Positions 56,627-64,000 of a DNA stretch of 64,000 bases are shown here, in pieces. The stretch's first letter is position 1. Each line of letters opens with the position of its first letter. The stretch is from Shewanella waksmanii ATCC BAA-643 (GTDB lineage: Bacteria > Pseudomonadota > Gammaproteobacteria > Enterobacterales > Shewanellaceae). The translations under genes and the position numbers were made by a program. The DNA is taken from NCBI RefSeq assembly GCF_000518805.1, contig NZ_JAEH01000022.1, positions 1-64,000 on the forward strand. The letters run 5' to 3'. The notes beneath the pieces are model-generated. The model searched no databases, had not been told where the DNA came from, and worked only from the letters and a program-made list of their open reading frames with translations.

Positions 56627-58162
56627 ATGAATCACGAAAGCATTTCATTTGTTGATGATGAAATATTTCTGCAGGACACTGTGCATGCAAGCTCGGTGTC
56701 CAGCCAACATTTACGGCTGAAAAACAAGCATTTAGTGGAACGGTTTTTACGTGAAACCGATACCACTAAATCGTTATTGTTGTGGCTGGAAAATAGTGGT
56801 GCTTCATTACAGGGCTTAGATAAACATCATGTTTACCCGCTGCTGCTAAAAGCGGTCAATGAAATTGATCGTAAACTAGAAAAGCAACTCAACGCTATCA
56901 TCCACCACCCCAGCTTGCAGCAATTGGAAGCGAGCTGGCGTGGTGTGCTTTATCTTGTTGAACAAAAAGAACGCTGTGATAAAGCAGACAAAGTTAAAGT
57001 AAAACTGCTGGATTGTAGTTGGCGCACGCTATGCAAGGATATCAACAAAGCCATCGAATTTGACCAAAGTGAGTTTTTCAAACTGGTTTACAACAATGAG
57101 TTTGATATGTCCGGCGGTGAACCGTTTGGGGCCATTGTAGGCGATTACATGATTGGTAATCGTCAGCAGTCAGGGCAAAGCATCAATGACATCGAAGTTC
57201 TCAAAGAGATTTCTCGTACAGCTGCCGCGGCATTTTCCCCGTTTATCGCCTCGGTTTCACCCACATTTTTTGGTGCAGATGACTTTTCAGACTTAGCCTA
57301 TAGTACCGACTATTCCGATACCTTTGAGCAGTTAGAGTATATTAAGTGGCACGCACTGCGGGCAATGGATGATGCCAGATTTATCGGCTTAACGTTGCCG
57401 CAAATATTGATGCGTCCACCTTACAAAATAGATGGGCTCCGTAGTGAAGGATTTAAGTTCAAGGAACATATTGATGATCCGCAGCGGCATCACTTATGGG
57501 GCAGTGCAGCATATGCGTTTGCTGGGGTACTGATTCGCGCATTTAGTGACTCTGGTTGGTTTGGCCAAATAAGAGGCATGCAACCTGGGCAGAAGAGAAA
57601 AGGCTTAGTGTGCGATTTACCTGTCTGTCAGTACGAAACCGATCTCTATCGTCATAGTGCTAAACCGTCAGTCAATTTACTGGTGAGCGATAGTGCTGAG
57701 AAGTCGCTTTCTGATCAAGGCTTTATTCCATTATCGCCGATTCCCGGCTGTGAGCACTTAGTCTTTTATAGTAATGCTTCTGTTCAAAAGCCTCAGTCAT
57801 ATGAGCGCCTAGAGGACAATATTAACGCTAAGTTATCGGCCATGCTGCAATATATATTATGTGTGTCTCGTTTTGCTCACTACATCAAGGTGTTAGGGCG
57901 AGACAAAATCGGCTCGTCCAGTTCTGCTGAGCAATGTCAGGCTGAGCTGCAAAAGTGGCTACACCAATATACTACTGCGTCAGAATCAGCCACCGACGAA
58001 GTACGCAGCAAATACCCGCTACGCAGTGCTCAAGTTCAAGTCAAAGAGATGCGCGGCAAACCCGGTCATTTTTATTCAATCATCCAGCTACAGCCGCATT
58101 TTCAGCTCGATCAAATGGTATCGAGTATCAAGCTGGTGACCGAATTAACTCCACGAAATTAA
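56627..58162 (+). CDS. Second TssC-like sheath protein (ImpD/EvpB family)
   Basis: Protein of 511 residues of the same DUF877/TssC family as the previous gene: LEASWRGVLYLV, GGEPFGAIVGDYMI and RFAHYIKVLGRDKIGS align with it. It differs in the first 60 residues, which are acidic and lack the LLDQ-type helix that ClpV recognises, and in several insertions. Two adjacent TssC genes also occur in Rhizobium (impC, impD) and Agrobacterium. It may cap or modify the sheath; the role is not established. Start 56627 follows AAGGATAG. It occupies the position where hcp lies in Pseudomonas H1-T6SS. Confidence 0.88.
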   Translation: MNHESISFVDDEIFLQDTVHASSVSSQHLRLKNKHLVERFLRETDTTKSLLLWLENSGASLQGLDKHHVYPLLLKAVNEIDRKLEKQLNAIIHHPSLQQLEASWRGVLYLVEQKERCDKADKVKVKLLDCSWRTLCKDINKAIEFDQSEFFKLVYNNEFDMSGGEPFGAIVGDYMIGNRQQSGQSINDIEVLKEISRTAAAAFSPFIASVSPTFFGADDFSDLAYSTDYSDTFEQLEYIKWHALRAMDDARFIGLTLPQILMRPPYKIDGLRSEGFKFKEHIDDPQRHHLWGSAAYAFAGVLIRAFSDSGWFGQIRGMQPGQKRKGLVCDLPVCQYETDLYRHSAKPSVNLLVSDSAEKSLSDQGFIPLSPIPGCEHLVFYSNASVQKPQSYERLEDNINAKLSAMLQYILCVSRFAHYIKVLGRDKIGSSSSAEQCQAELQKWLHQYTTASESATDEVRSKYPLRSAQVQVKEMRGKPGHFYSIIQLQPHFQLDQMVSSIKLVTELTPRN

Positions 58163-58181
58163 CCTCAAGGACAGCATTAAC

Positions 58182-58967
58182 ATGGAAATCGTTAAACAGA
58201 TGATTCAAGAAGCTAAATTAACTCAGGCTATTGAATACATTGAACAGCTTCTCAGAGATGATCCGCTTAACCCTGATTTGAAAAGTACACTTATTGAACT
58301 GCTGTGTATCAGTGGCGAGTATGAGCGTGCTGATAAACAGTTGAACCTTATTGTGCAAAAACACCCTGATTTCTTGATTGGCGCGTCGAACCTACGTCAA
58401 TTACTGCGGGCAGCTCAATCTCGCCAAGACAGCCTAACTGGCCAAAGTGTGCCTAAGTTGTTCAGTGAAGTGGATGGCCATAGTGAGGCTTTTATGAAGC
58501 TACGAGTTGAGTTGAACCAAGGTCAACCAGAGCAAGTGAGTCAAGGGGCCATCGCGCTTGAACAAGCACGGCCTGCCATTGCAATCAATATTAATGATCA
58601 ACCTAATCAGGAGGTGCGGGATCTGGATGACACGCTGGGCGGATTTGTGGAGATTTTTGGTACAGACGGTCACTACTACATTGCACAGCTATCTGAGATT
58701 GATTACATCCATTTTAAACCCGTATCTTCCTTAGTTGAGCAGGTATGGCGACGAGTAGACATTGCGATTAAAAATGGCCCTTGTGGCGAGGCCCATATTC
58801 CTGTGGTGTATGCAACCAGTGAAACTGATTCGCAGAAATTGGGCCGTGAAACAGATTGGCACGAATCCGCCACCGATGTGATGACGGGTCGCGGCATGAA
58901 AATGTGGTTTGTTGACAATGCAGCGCTGCCTTTAAGTGCCATCAGCAAACTGTCAGCAGCTGCTTAG
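58182..58967 (+). CDS. tagJ: T6SS accessory protein TagJ (ImpE family)
   Basis: Protein of 261 residues of the ImpE/TagJ family. The N-terminal half has TPR-like helices (MIQEAKLTQAIEYIEQLLRD), and the C-terminal ImpE domain has GGFVEIFGTDGHYYIAQLSE and VYATSETDSQKLGRETDWHE. TagJ binds the sheath subunit TssB and is confined to some T6SS classes, where it may help ClpV reach the sheath. It lies 19 bases after the second tssC. Confidence 0.92.
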   Translation: MEIVKQMIQEAKLTQAIEYIEQLLRDDPLNPDLKSTLIELLCISGEYERADKQLNLIVQKHPDFLIGASNLRQLLRAAQSRQDSLTGQSVPKLFSEVDGHSEAFMKLRVELNQGQPEQVSQGAIALEQARPAIAININDQPNQEVRDLDDTLGGFVEIFGTDGHYYIAQLSEIDYIHFKPVSSLVEQVWRRVDIAIKNGPCGEAHIPVVYATSETDSQKLGRETDWHESATDVMTGRGMKMWFVDNAALPLSAISKLSAAA

Positions 58968-58993
58968 TATTTTGATGATGTAGAGGCAGATTG

Positions 58994-59494
58994 ATGAGCA
59001 GCAAACCTTTGTCAGCGACACCCCATATTCAGGCTTCAATTCTCGATCGCTTGATTGATGACGATCCCGATTCGGCCGATGTGAAAGATAGCCATCGAGG
59101 TCTGAACTTGCAGCAATTACGCAGCAATGTCCGTCGTGACCTAGAGAATCTACTCAATGCCAAAATTCAGTGGCAACAGTGGCCAGACTATTACCAAGAG
59201 CTGGATGCTTCGCTTCTCAATTATGGCTTAAATGACTTTTCTAGTATGGCTGTTGCTAGCCTTGAAGGCCGTCAATCGTTGTGCCAGCAAGTTGCGGAAA
59301 CGATCAAACGATTTGAGCCGCGCTTTATTGAAGTGCTGGTAGAAACCATGGACAACGAACAGCCGTTGGACCGGATTTTACGCCTGCGGATCAATGCCTT
59401 GTTATATGCCGATCCCGAACCTGAGTACATTACGTTTGATTCTGAAGTCGAACCTGTACACCTAGGTATGACAGTCAATGAGGCCGCGTTTTGA
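58994..59494 (+). CDS. tssE: T6SS baseplate protein TssE
   Basis: Baseplate protein of 166 residues related to phage gp25. The family patterns are SILDRLIDDDP near residue 15, then LEGRQSLCQQVAETIKRFEP and RILRLRINALLYADPEPEYI. ATG 58994 is preferred over TTG 58991; AGAGGCAG lies upstream. The stop overlaps the tssF TTG start by three bases. Confidence 0.93.
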   Translation: MSSKPLSATPHIQASILDRLIDDDPDSADVKDSHRGLNLQQLRSNVRRDLENLLNAKIQWQQWPDYYQELDASLLNYGLNDFSSMAVASLEGRQSLCQQVAETIKRFEPRFIEVLVETMDNEQPLDRILRLRINALLYADPEPEYITFDSEVEPVHLGMTVNEAAF

Positions 59495-61323
59495 ACGAAG
59501 AGTTACTGAAGTACTACAATCGAGAACTGGCTTTTATTCGGCATATGGGCGCTGAATTCGCTGAGCAATACCCAAAACTAGCGGGTCGATTGAGGTTAAG
59601 TGATGAGCATGTTGAAGATCCTCATGTCTCTCGGCTTATTGAGGCATTTTCGTTACTCACTGCCCAAATTAGACAGAAACTCGATGATAGCTTTCCTGAA
59701 TTGACCGAAGCCCTGTTAGGGCAGCTGTATCCGGACTATCAAGCGCCTATTCCTTCAATGTCAGTCATTAAAGTTGAGACAGAAAATGTGTCAACAACTG
59801 GGGTGTTATTAGCTCGCGGCAGTCAGGTTGATACGCAAGTTGAAGGCATGAAAACTTGTCACTTTAAAACCTGTTACGACACTCAGCTTTGGCCAATAGA
59901 TGTCAGTGATGCCCAGTTTGAGAATGCCCCGTTTAATGCGCCGGAACCTATATGGAATGACCATGCTAAATCTAGCTTAAAACTGACCATCACCGGTGAG
60001 TTTGATGAAGTTTCAATGTCGACACTCTCAATCGACCGATTGCGGTTTTTCCTCAATGGCCAAGCGCATCAAACATACCATCTCTATCAGATGTTATTTG
60101 AGCACTGTATCGGTATGGCGATTTCACCTAAGGGGGACTGCAACCAGGTTAAGTATATTGAAAAGCGTCATATTCAGGCCGTGGGATTTGACCATCAGCA
60201 ACAAGTGGTTCCTTATAGCCAACGGACCTCTTCAGGCTACCGACTACTGGTGGAGAATTTTACCTTCGCCGAGAAATTTCTGTTTGTTGATATCGTTGAT
60301 CTTAGTGATTGCTGGCAGCACATTGGCAGTGAGTTTGAGCTGCATTTTTATTTTAAGGCTTCTGCTGAGGACTTAGAAAAACAAGTTAATGCCGGTCACT
60401 TCTTACTGGGCTGTACGCCTGTCGTTAACCTCTTTGAGCAAGAGTTAGAACCCATTAGCGTGGACTCTGCGCAGTACGAGTACAAATTACAGGCTCGCTA
60501 TTTAGATGCTGAAGTGTCTGAAATCATTGCGGTAAATGAGGTTTCCGCTTTTGACCCTGCCGACAACAAAGTCAAGGTGAGTCCATTTTATGGTGAATCG
60601 CATCCAGCTTACTTAGGCCAAGATAGATTGTTTTGGCACGTGCGCCGAGAAGCGGCGAGTTGGGCGGGGGGCTATGCCGAGCAGGGAACTGAACTGTTCT
60701 TGTCTCTAGTTGATAAAGATTTTAAAGGCTTTGATGCGAATAGCGAAAACGAAACTTGGGTATTGAGTGCTAAGGCATTGTGCAGTAATCGCAATTTAGC
60801 CGCGCATCTGCCTTTTGGTACTGAAGAACCCAAAATGTTCATTGCTGAAAGAGCGGACATTATTAAGAAAGTGAAGTGCTTACACGCGCCCACTTTACCA
60901 GTCCGTCCGGCGTTGTCGGATGCATCCCGATGGCAACTTGTCAGTCATTTAAGTTTAGATAGTTTTAGTGGTCCAGAAGCGACGAAACAGCTCAAAGAAA
61001 CGCTGAAACTCTATGACTTTAAGGCATCTCCAGAAAATAAGGCCCTGATAGAAAGTATTGTTGCGGTTGAGGTGAGTGCCGCTACGGCTCGGGTGGCACA
61101 AGCAGGTCGAGTCAGTTTTTGTGCCGGTAGCGATATTGAGATCACTTTTACCAAAGATCACTATGCCGGTGCTGGGGTATTTTTCTTCTGCACTGTGCTT
61201 GATCATTTCTTTGCTCAGTTTGCAGTGATCAATAGCTTTACGCGTTTAAGCTTGCGTTTCACTGGCCAAGATCAGCGATATTACACTTGGCCTGCAAGGG
61301 CTGGTATAAGGCCGCTGTTATGA
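59491..61323 (+). CDS. tssF: T6SS baseplate protein TssF
   Basis: Baseplate wedge protein of 610 residues. The N-terminus is canonical, (M)NEELLKYYNRELAFIRHMGA followed by EFAEQYPKLAGRL, and the C-terminus ends with FARFAVINSF-like and QRYYTWPARAGIRPLL. The start is TTG at 59491, inside the last codons of tssE, with GAGG nine bases before it. TTG plus overlap suggests TssF is made through coupling to TssE. Its TGA overlaps the tssG ATG. Confidence 0.93.
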   Translation: MNEELLKYYNRELAFIRHMGAEFAEQYPKLAGRLRLSDEHVEDPHVSRLIEAFSLLTAQIRQKLDDSFPELTEALLGQLYPDYQAPIPSMSVIKVETENVSTTGVLLARGSQVDTQVEGMKTCHFKTCYDTQLWPIDVSDAQFENAPFNAPEPIWNDHAKSSLKLTITGEFDEVSMSTLSIDRLRFFLNGQAHQTYHLYQMLFEHCIGMAISPKGDCNQVKYIEKRHIQAVGFDHQQQVVPYSQRTSSGYRLLVENFTFAEKFLFVDIVDLSDCWQHIGSEFELHFYFKASAEDLEKQVNAGHFLLGCTPVVNLFEQELEPISVDSAQYEYKLQARYLDAEVSEIIAVNEVSAFDPADNKVKVSPFYGESHPAYLGQDRLFWHVRREAASWAGGYAEQGTELFLSLVDKDFKGFDANSENETWVLSAKALCSNRNLAAHLPFGTEEPKMFIAERADIIKKVKCLHAPTLPVRPALSDASRWQLVSHLSLDSFSGPEATKQLKETLKLYDFKASPENKALIESIVAVEVSAATARVAQAGRVSFCAGSDIEITFTKDHYAGAGVFFFCTVLDHFFAQFAVINSFTRLSLRFTGQDQRYYTWPARAGIRPLL

Positions 61324-62306
61324 CGTTACGCCAGTTAATTGATGCGCCAACTCAACAAGACTTTTATCAAGCTGTGTATCAAGTCGAACGTCAGCTCGCC
61401 AATGATAAGGCCCGCTATCACTGTGTTGGGCGTGATAGTTTACCTGCTCAAGAACTCATTCGATTTAAAGTCGATCAGCATCTGGGTTTTCCTGGTCAAC
61501 CAATCAGCGGCGTTGAACTCCGTGAATCTGATAATGCCCAGTGCAGTGCCATTGATATGAATATTTCATTTATGGGGCTAACGGGTCCCAGCGGAGCCTT
61601 ACCGCAGCATTATAGTGAAATGGTCTTGGCGCGACTCAAGCTTAAAGATACCGGTATGAAAGATTTTTATGATCTCTTTAATCACCGTTTAATATCTTTG
61701 TTCTACCGGGCATGGGAGAAGTATCGGTTTAGCGTGAGCTATCAAGCGGGTGGCCAGCAACAAACTGATGCTTTCTCAAAGGTATTAAAACACTTTAGCG
61801 GCCCAGATTCTTTGTCGGCCTATTATGCAGGTATTCAAAGTCGCTCATCCCCTTCTGCTCAGGGACTGGCCAATATGCTGATGGACTTTACCCAGGGCGA
61901 TGTCGATGTGCAGCAGTTTCAAGGTCGATGGCTAACATTGTCGCCTCAAGATCAAACCCGGTTAGGTGGGCGCTGTAACCCTGAAGGGCAATATGCCCGC
62001 TTGGGTTTAGATGCAAGTCTTGGTCAGCGGGTTTGGGATATCAGCTCGGCTGTCACCATTACCCTTAGCTTTACAGATAAAGATATCGCTGCTGAGTATT
62101 TACCGGGTAAGCACAAAACTCGCTTGGTTCAGCAGCTTATTGGTCAATATCTTGGTAACACGACTCAATTTAAACTGCAGTTGAATGTCAGTATGAATCA
62201 GGTGCCCGTGGCGCAATTATCGCGGCAAGGTCTTGGTCTGGGATTGGGCTGCAGCCTGATGAGTCGCCCATGCCAATCGCAAACAACACAAACATTATCG
62301 ATTTAA
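61320..62306 (+). CDS. tssG: T6SS baseplate protein TssG
   Basis: Baseplate wedge protein of 328 residues, partner of TssF. It begins MTLRQLIDAPTQQDFYQAVY and includes the family's LIRFKVDQHLGFPGQPIS, GLTGPSGALPQHYSE and FYDLFNHRLISLFYRAWEKY. The start at 61320 forms ATGA with the tssF stop. An upstream reading from 61287 overlaps tssF and is not needed. Length is normal. Confidence 0.93.
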   Translation: MTLRQLIDAPTQQDFYQAVYQVERQLANDKARYHCVGRDSLPAQELIRFKVDQHLGFPGQPISGVELRESDNAQCSAIDMNISFMGLTGPSGALPQHYSEMVLARLKLKDTGMKDFYDLFNHRLISLFYRAWEKYRFSVSYQAGGQQQTDAFSKVLKHFSGPDSLSAYYAGIQSRSSPSAQGLANMLMDFTQGDVDVQQFQGRWLTLSPQDQTRLGGRCNPEGQYARLGLDASLGQRVWDISSAVTITLSFTDKDIAAEYLPGKHKTRLVQQLIGQYLGNTTQFKLQLNVSMNQVPVAQLSRQGLGLGLGCSLMSRPCQSQTTQTLSI

Positions 62307-62331
62307 ACTCACACCTAAAGGATTAGCGATT

Positions 62332-64000
62332 ATGTCAGCGATGACACTGAGTAAGTTAGTTGAAAAACTGAGCCCGAGTTGTAAACGGTCATTAGAGTCG
62401 GCCGCGAGTATCTGTCATAGCCGCAGCCAATTTACCGTTGAGATAGAGCATTGGTTATTGGCAATGTTGGAAAGCGAATTAGGTGATATTACGCTCATTT
62501 GTAATCACTTCAGCGTTGACAAAAACCAACTGACGGATGAGCTAAGAAGAGGCTTAGAGGGCTTCAAAACAGGCAATAGTGCAGCGCCAAGCCTATCACC
62601 TCATATTGTCAATTTATTGCGTCAAACTTGGCTCAATACGAGTATCGAGTTTGGCGACAATGCCATGCGGTCGGCCTATTTGATATTTACTTTACTGCAG
62701 GGCGACTCATTAAGTGCTTTAGTGTCTCGGTCAGCAAAACAACTGCTAAATATAGACAGTGCTAAGTTGCTAATGAGTTGGCCTGAGCTCAATGCCTTGT
62801 CAGATGAGCAGCAGCCGGTTAACTCGAGCGATGTAACTGATGCTCAAGTTCAGTCTGCAACCCCGAGTCTAGCGCAATTTACTCAAGATCTTACCGCCCA
62901 AGCAAAATCAGGCAAGATTGACCCTATATTAGGCCGAGACAATGAAATTCGGCAGATGATCGATATTTTGACTCGCCGCCGGCAGAACAACCCGATACTG
63001 ACCGGCGAAGCCGGCGTTGGTAAAACTGCGGTTGTAGAGGGGTTAGCACTTAAAATCGCCCAACAAGATGTACCTGATGCCTTAAAAAATGTCGCCATTC
63101 ATGTATTAGATTTGGCGTTGTTACAGGCCGGAGCGGGTATGAAAGGCGAGTTTGAAAATCGTCTTAAGAGCTTGATAAATGAGGTCAAGCAATCGGCACA
63201 GCCCATTATTTTGTTTATTGATGAAGCCCATACCATGATCGGCAGTGGCGGTGCAGCTGGGCAAAATGATGCTGCCAACTTACTCAAGCCTGCATTGGCA
63301 CGAGGTGAACTGCGCACGATTGCTGCGACTACTTGGGCTGAATACAAGAAGTACTTTGAAAAAGATGCCGCATTAACGCGTCGCTTTCAGGTTGTTAAAA
63401 TTGAAGAGCCTTCTGAGCAGCAGGCTGTATATATGATGCGCGGCCTATTACCTGTGATGGAGCAGCATCACGGTATTTTAATCTCTGATCAGGCCCTATG
63501 TTCATCTGTGGCATTGTCCCATCGTTATATCACTGGAAGGCAGTTGCCTGATAAGGCCGTGAGTTTGCTCGATACAGCCTGCGCTAGAGTGGCAATGAGT
63601 CAAGCTTCAACGCCTGGTCCAATTGAGGCGTTACAGCGATCAGCAACGCAACTCGATACCCAAATCGCCTTGCTGCAACGTGAAGTCAAAACTGGTGAAA
63701 ATCACACCAAAAAAATCCGTCAGCTAAAACGTGAGCTCAAATCTGCGCAGCAACAACTCAAGCCACTTGAGGTGTTATGGCAACAACAACTTGAGCAAGT
63801 TAAGCGCGTTGCGGAACTGATTGAGCTGTTACAAGCCGATGAAGTGGAAAACGGCGCAGCCTTGTTGATGGAACTTAGTCAAATCAAGCAAGCGTTAGCC
63901 GAAACTAGCCAACCCATGGTCCACTGGCAAGTGGATTCACAACTGATTGCTGAAGTGATATCTGATTGGACCGGTATTCCAGTGGGTAAAATGCAACAGG
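62332..64000 (+). CDS. tssH: T6SS sheath-recycling ATPase TssH/ClpV (cut by window edge)
   Basis: The first 556 codons are visible; a ClpV is normally about 870. It begins MSAMTLSKLVEKLSPSCKRS, with a Clp N-domain (about 10-150) that binds TssC. The first AAA+ module follows, with LGRDNEIRQM, Walker A GEAGVGKT (near residue 226) and Walker B FIDEAHTMIG. After that comes the coiled-coil middle domain (about 420-520, TQIALLQREVKTGENHTKKI), and the second module begins at DWTGIPVGKM. ATG 62332 has AAAGGA upstream. It disassembles contracted sheaths with ATP. Downstream genes (hcp, vgrG, effectors) are outside the window. Confidence 0.95.
   Translation, partial: MSAMTLSKLVEKLSPSCKRSLESAASICHSRSQFTVEIEHWLLAMLESELGDITLICNHFSVDKNQLTDELRRGLEGFKTGNSAAPSLSPHIVNLLRQTWLNTSIEFGDNAMRSAYLIFTLLQGDSLSALVSRSAKQLLNIDSAKLLMSWPELNALSDEQQPVNSSDVTDAQVQSATPSLAQFTQDLTAQAKSGKIDPILGRDNEIRQMIDILTRRRQNNPILTGEAGVGKTAVVEGLALKIAQQDVPDALKNVAIHVLDLALLQAGAGMKGEFENRLKSLINEVKQSAQPIILFIDEAHTMIGSGGAAGQNDAANLLKPALARGELRTIAATTWAEYKKYFEKDAALTRRFQVVKIEEPSEQQAVYMMRGLLPVMEQHHGILISDQALCSSVALSHRYITGRQLPDKAVSLLDTACARVAMSQASTPGPIEALQRSATQLDTQIALLQREVKTGENHTKKIRQLKRELKSAQQQLKPLEVLWQQQLEQVKRVAELIELLQADEVENGAALLMELSQIKQALAETSQPMVHWQVDSQLIAEVISDWTGIPVGKMQQ

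Noticed and set aside
1..64000. CRISPR arrays, tRNA, rRNA genes and prophage
   Set aside because: I looked for regularly spaced direct repeats, cloverleaf genes and phage structural genes and saw none; the contractile-tail-like genes belong to the T6SS.

Overview
The window looks like a chromosomal segment of a Shewanella-type marine gammaproteobacterium. The basis is protein resemblance and gene order: yheS next to yheV, the ygiM / Pit / DUF47 / ygiF / glnE neighbourhood, a PutA without the DNA-binding ribbon-helix-helix, DbpA, RhlE and CydDC. The species cannot be fixed from the sequence alone.

Layout. 1-3581 is accessory DNA: a frameshifted Y1/RAYT-type transposase, an orphan membrane-anchored gene whose 3' end runs into an attC-like integron recombination site, and about 0.9 kb without genes that holds a chain of short palindromes sharing NGGA loops. 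3582-16464 is mostly housekeeping: a TIGR02444-like protein, YheS (ABC-F), YheV, DbpA, a GFA protein, two unknown exported proteins (one starting inside an 8-bp tandem repeat), RhlE, a DUF3622 protein and CydDC. 16516-27055 holds a chemoreceptor, a 58-residue helix-turn-helix protein, PutA, YgiM, a Pit phosphate transporter with its DUF47 partner, and the CYTH/CHAD triphosphatase YgiF.

27104-33901 is a compact leftward cluster of eight genes: lipoprotein, double-DUF350 membrane protein, membrane-bound spermidine-synthase-like enzyme, YjfI (DUF2170), PspA-like YjfJ, YjfK (DUF2491), a small protein and a voltage-gated-type K+ channel. It resembles an enlarged E. coli yjfIJKL module. The palindrome GACATATTATGTC occurs twice inside it, just before yjfI, and once between its head and glnE, which suggests a dedicated regulator. 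The cluster sits where ygiF and glnE are direct neighbours in E. coli.

34154-41118 holds glnE, a set of mutually exclusive hairpins, a gene broken by an amber codon, an unknown acidic protein, a FetB-like permease, a ZapE/AFG1 ATPase and a LuxR-type regulator. A 629-bp AT-rich gap then leads into a rightward type VI secretion locus (41748 to the window edge): ppkA, tagH, tssJ, tssK, tssL, tssM, tagF, pppA, tssA, tssB, tssC, a second tssC-like gene, tagJ, tssE, tssF, tssG and the start of tssH/clpV. The order tssA-B-C-C2-tagJ-E-F-G is that of Rhizobium impABCDEFGH. A kinase, a phosphatase and an FHA protein imply control by threonine phosphorylation. Hcp, VgrG and effectors are not in the window and may lie beyond its right edge.
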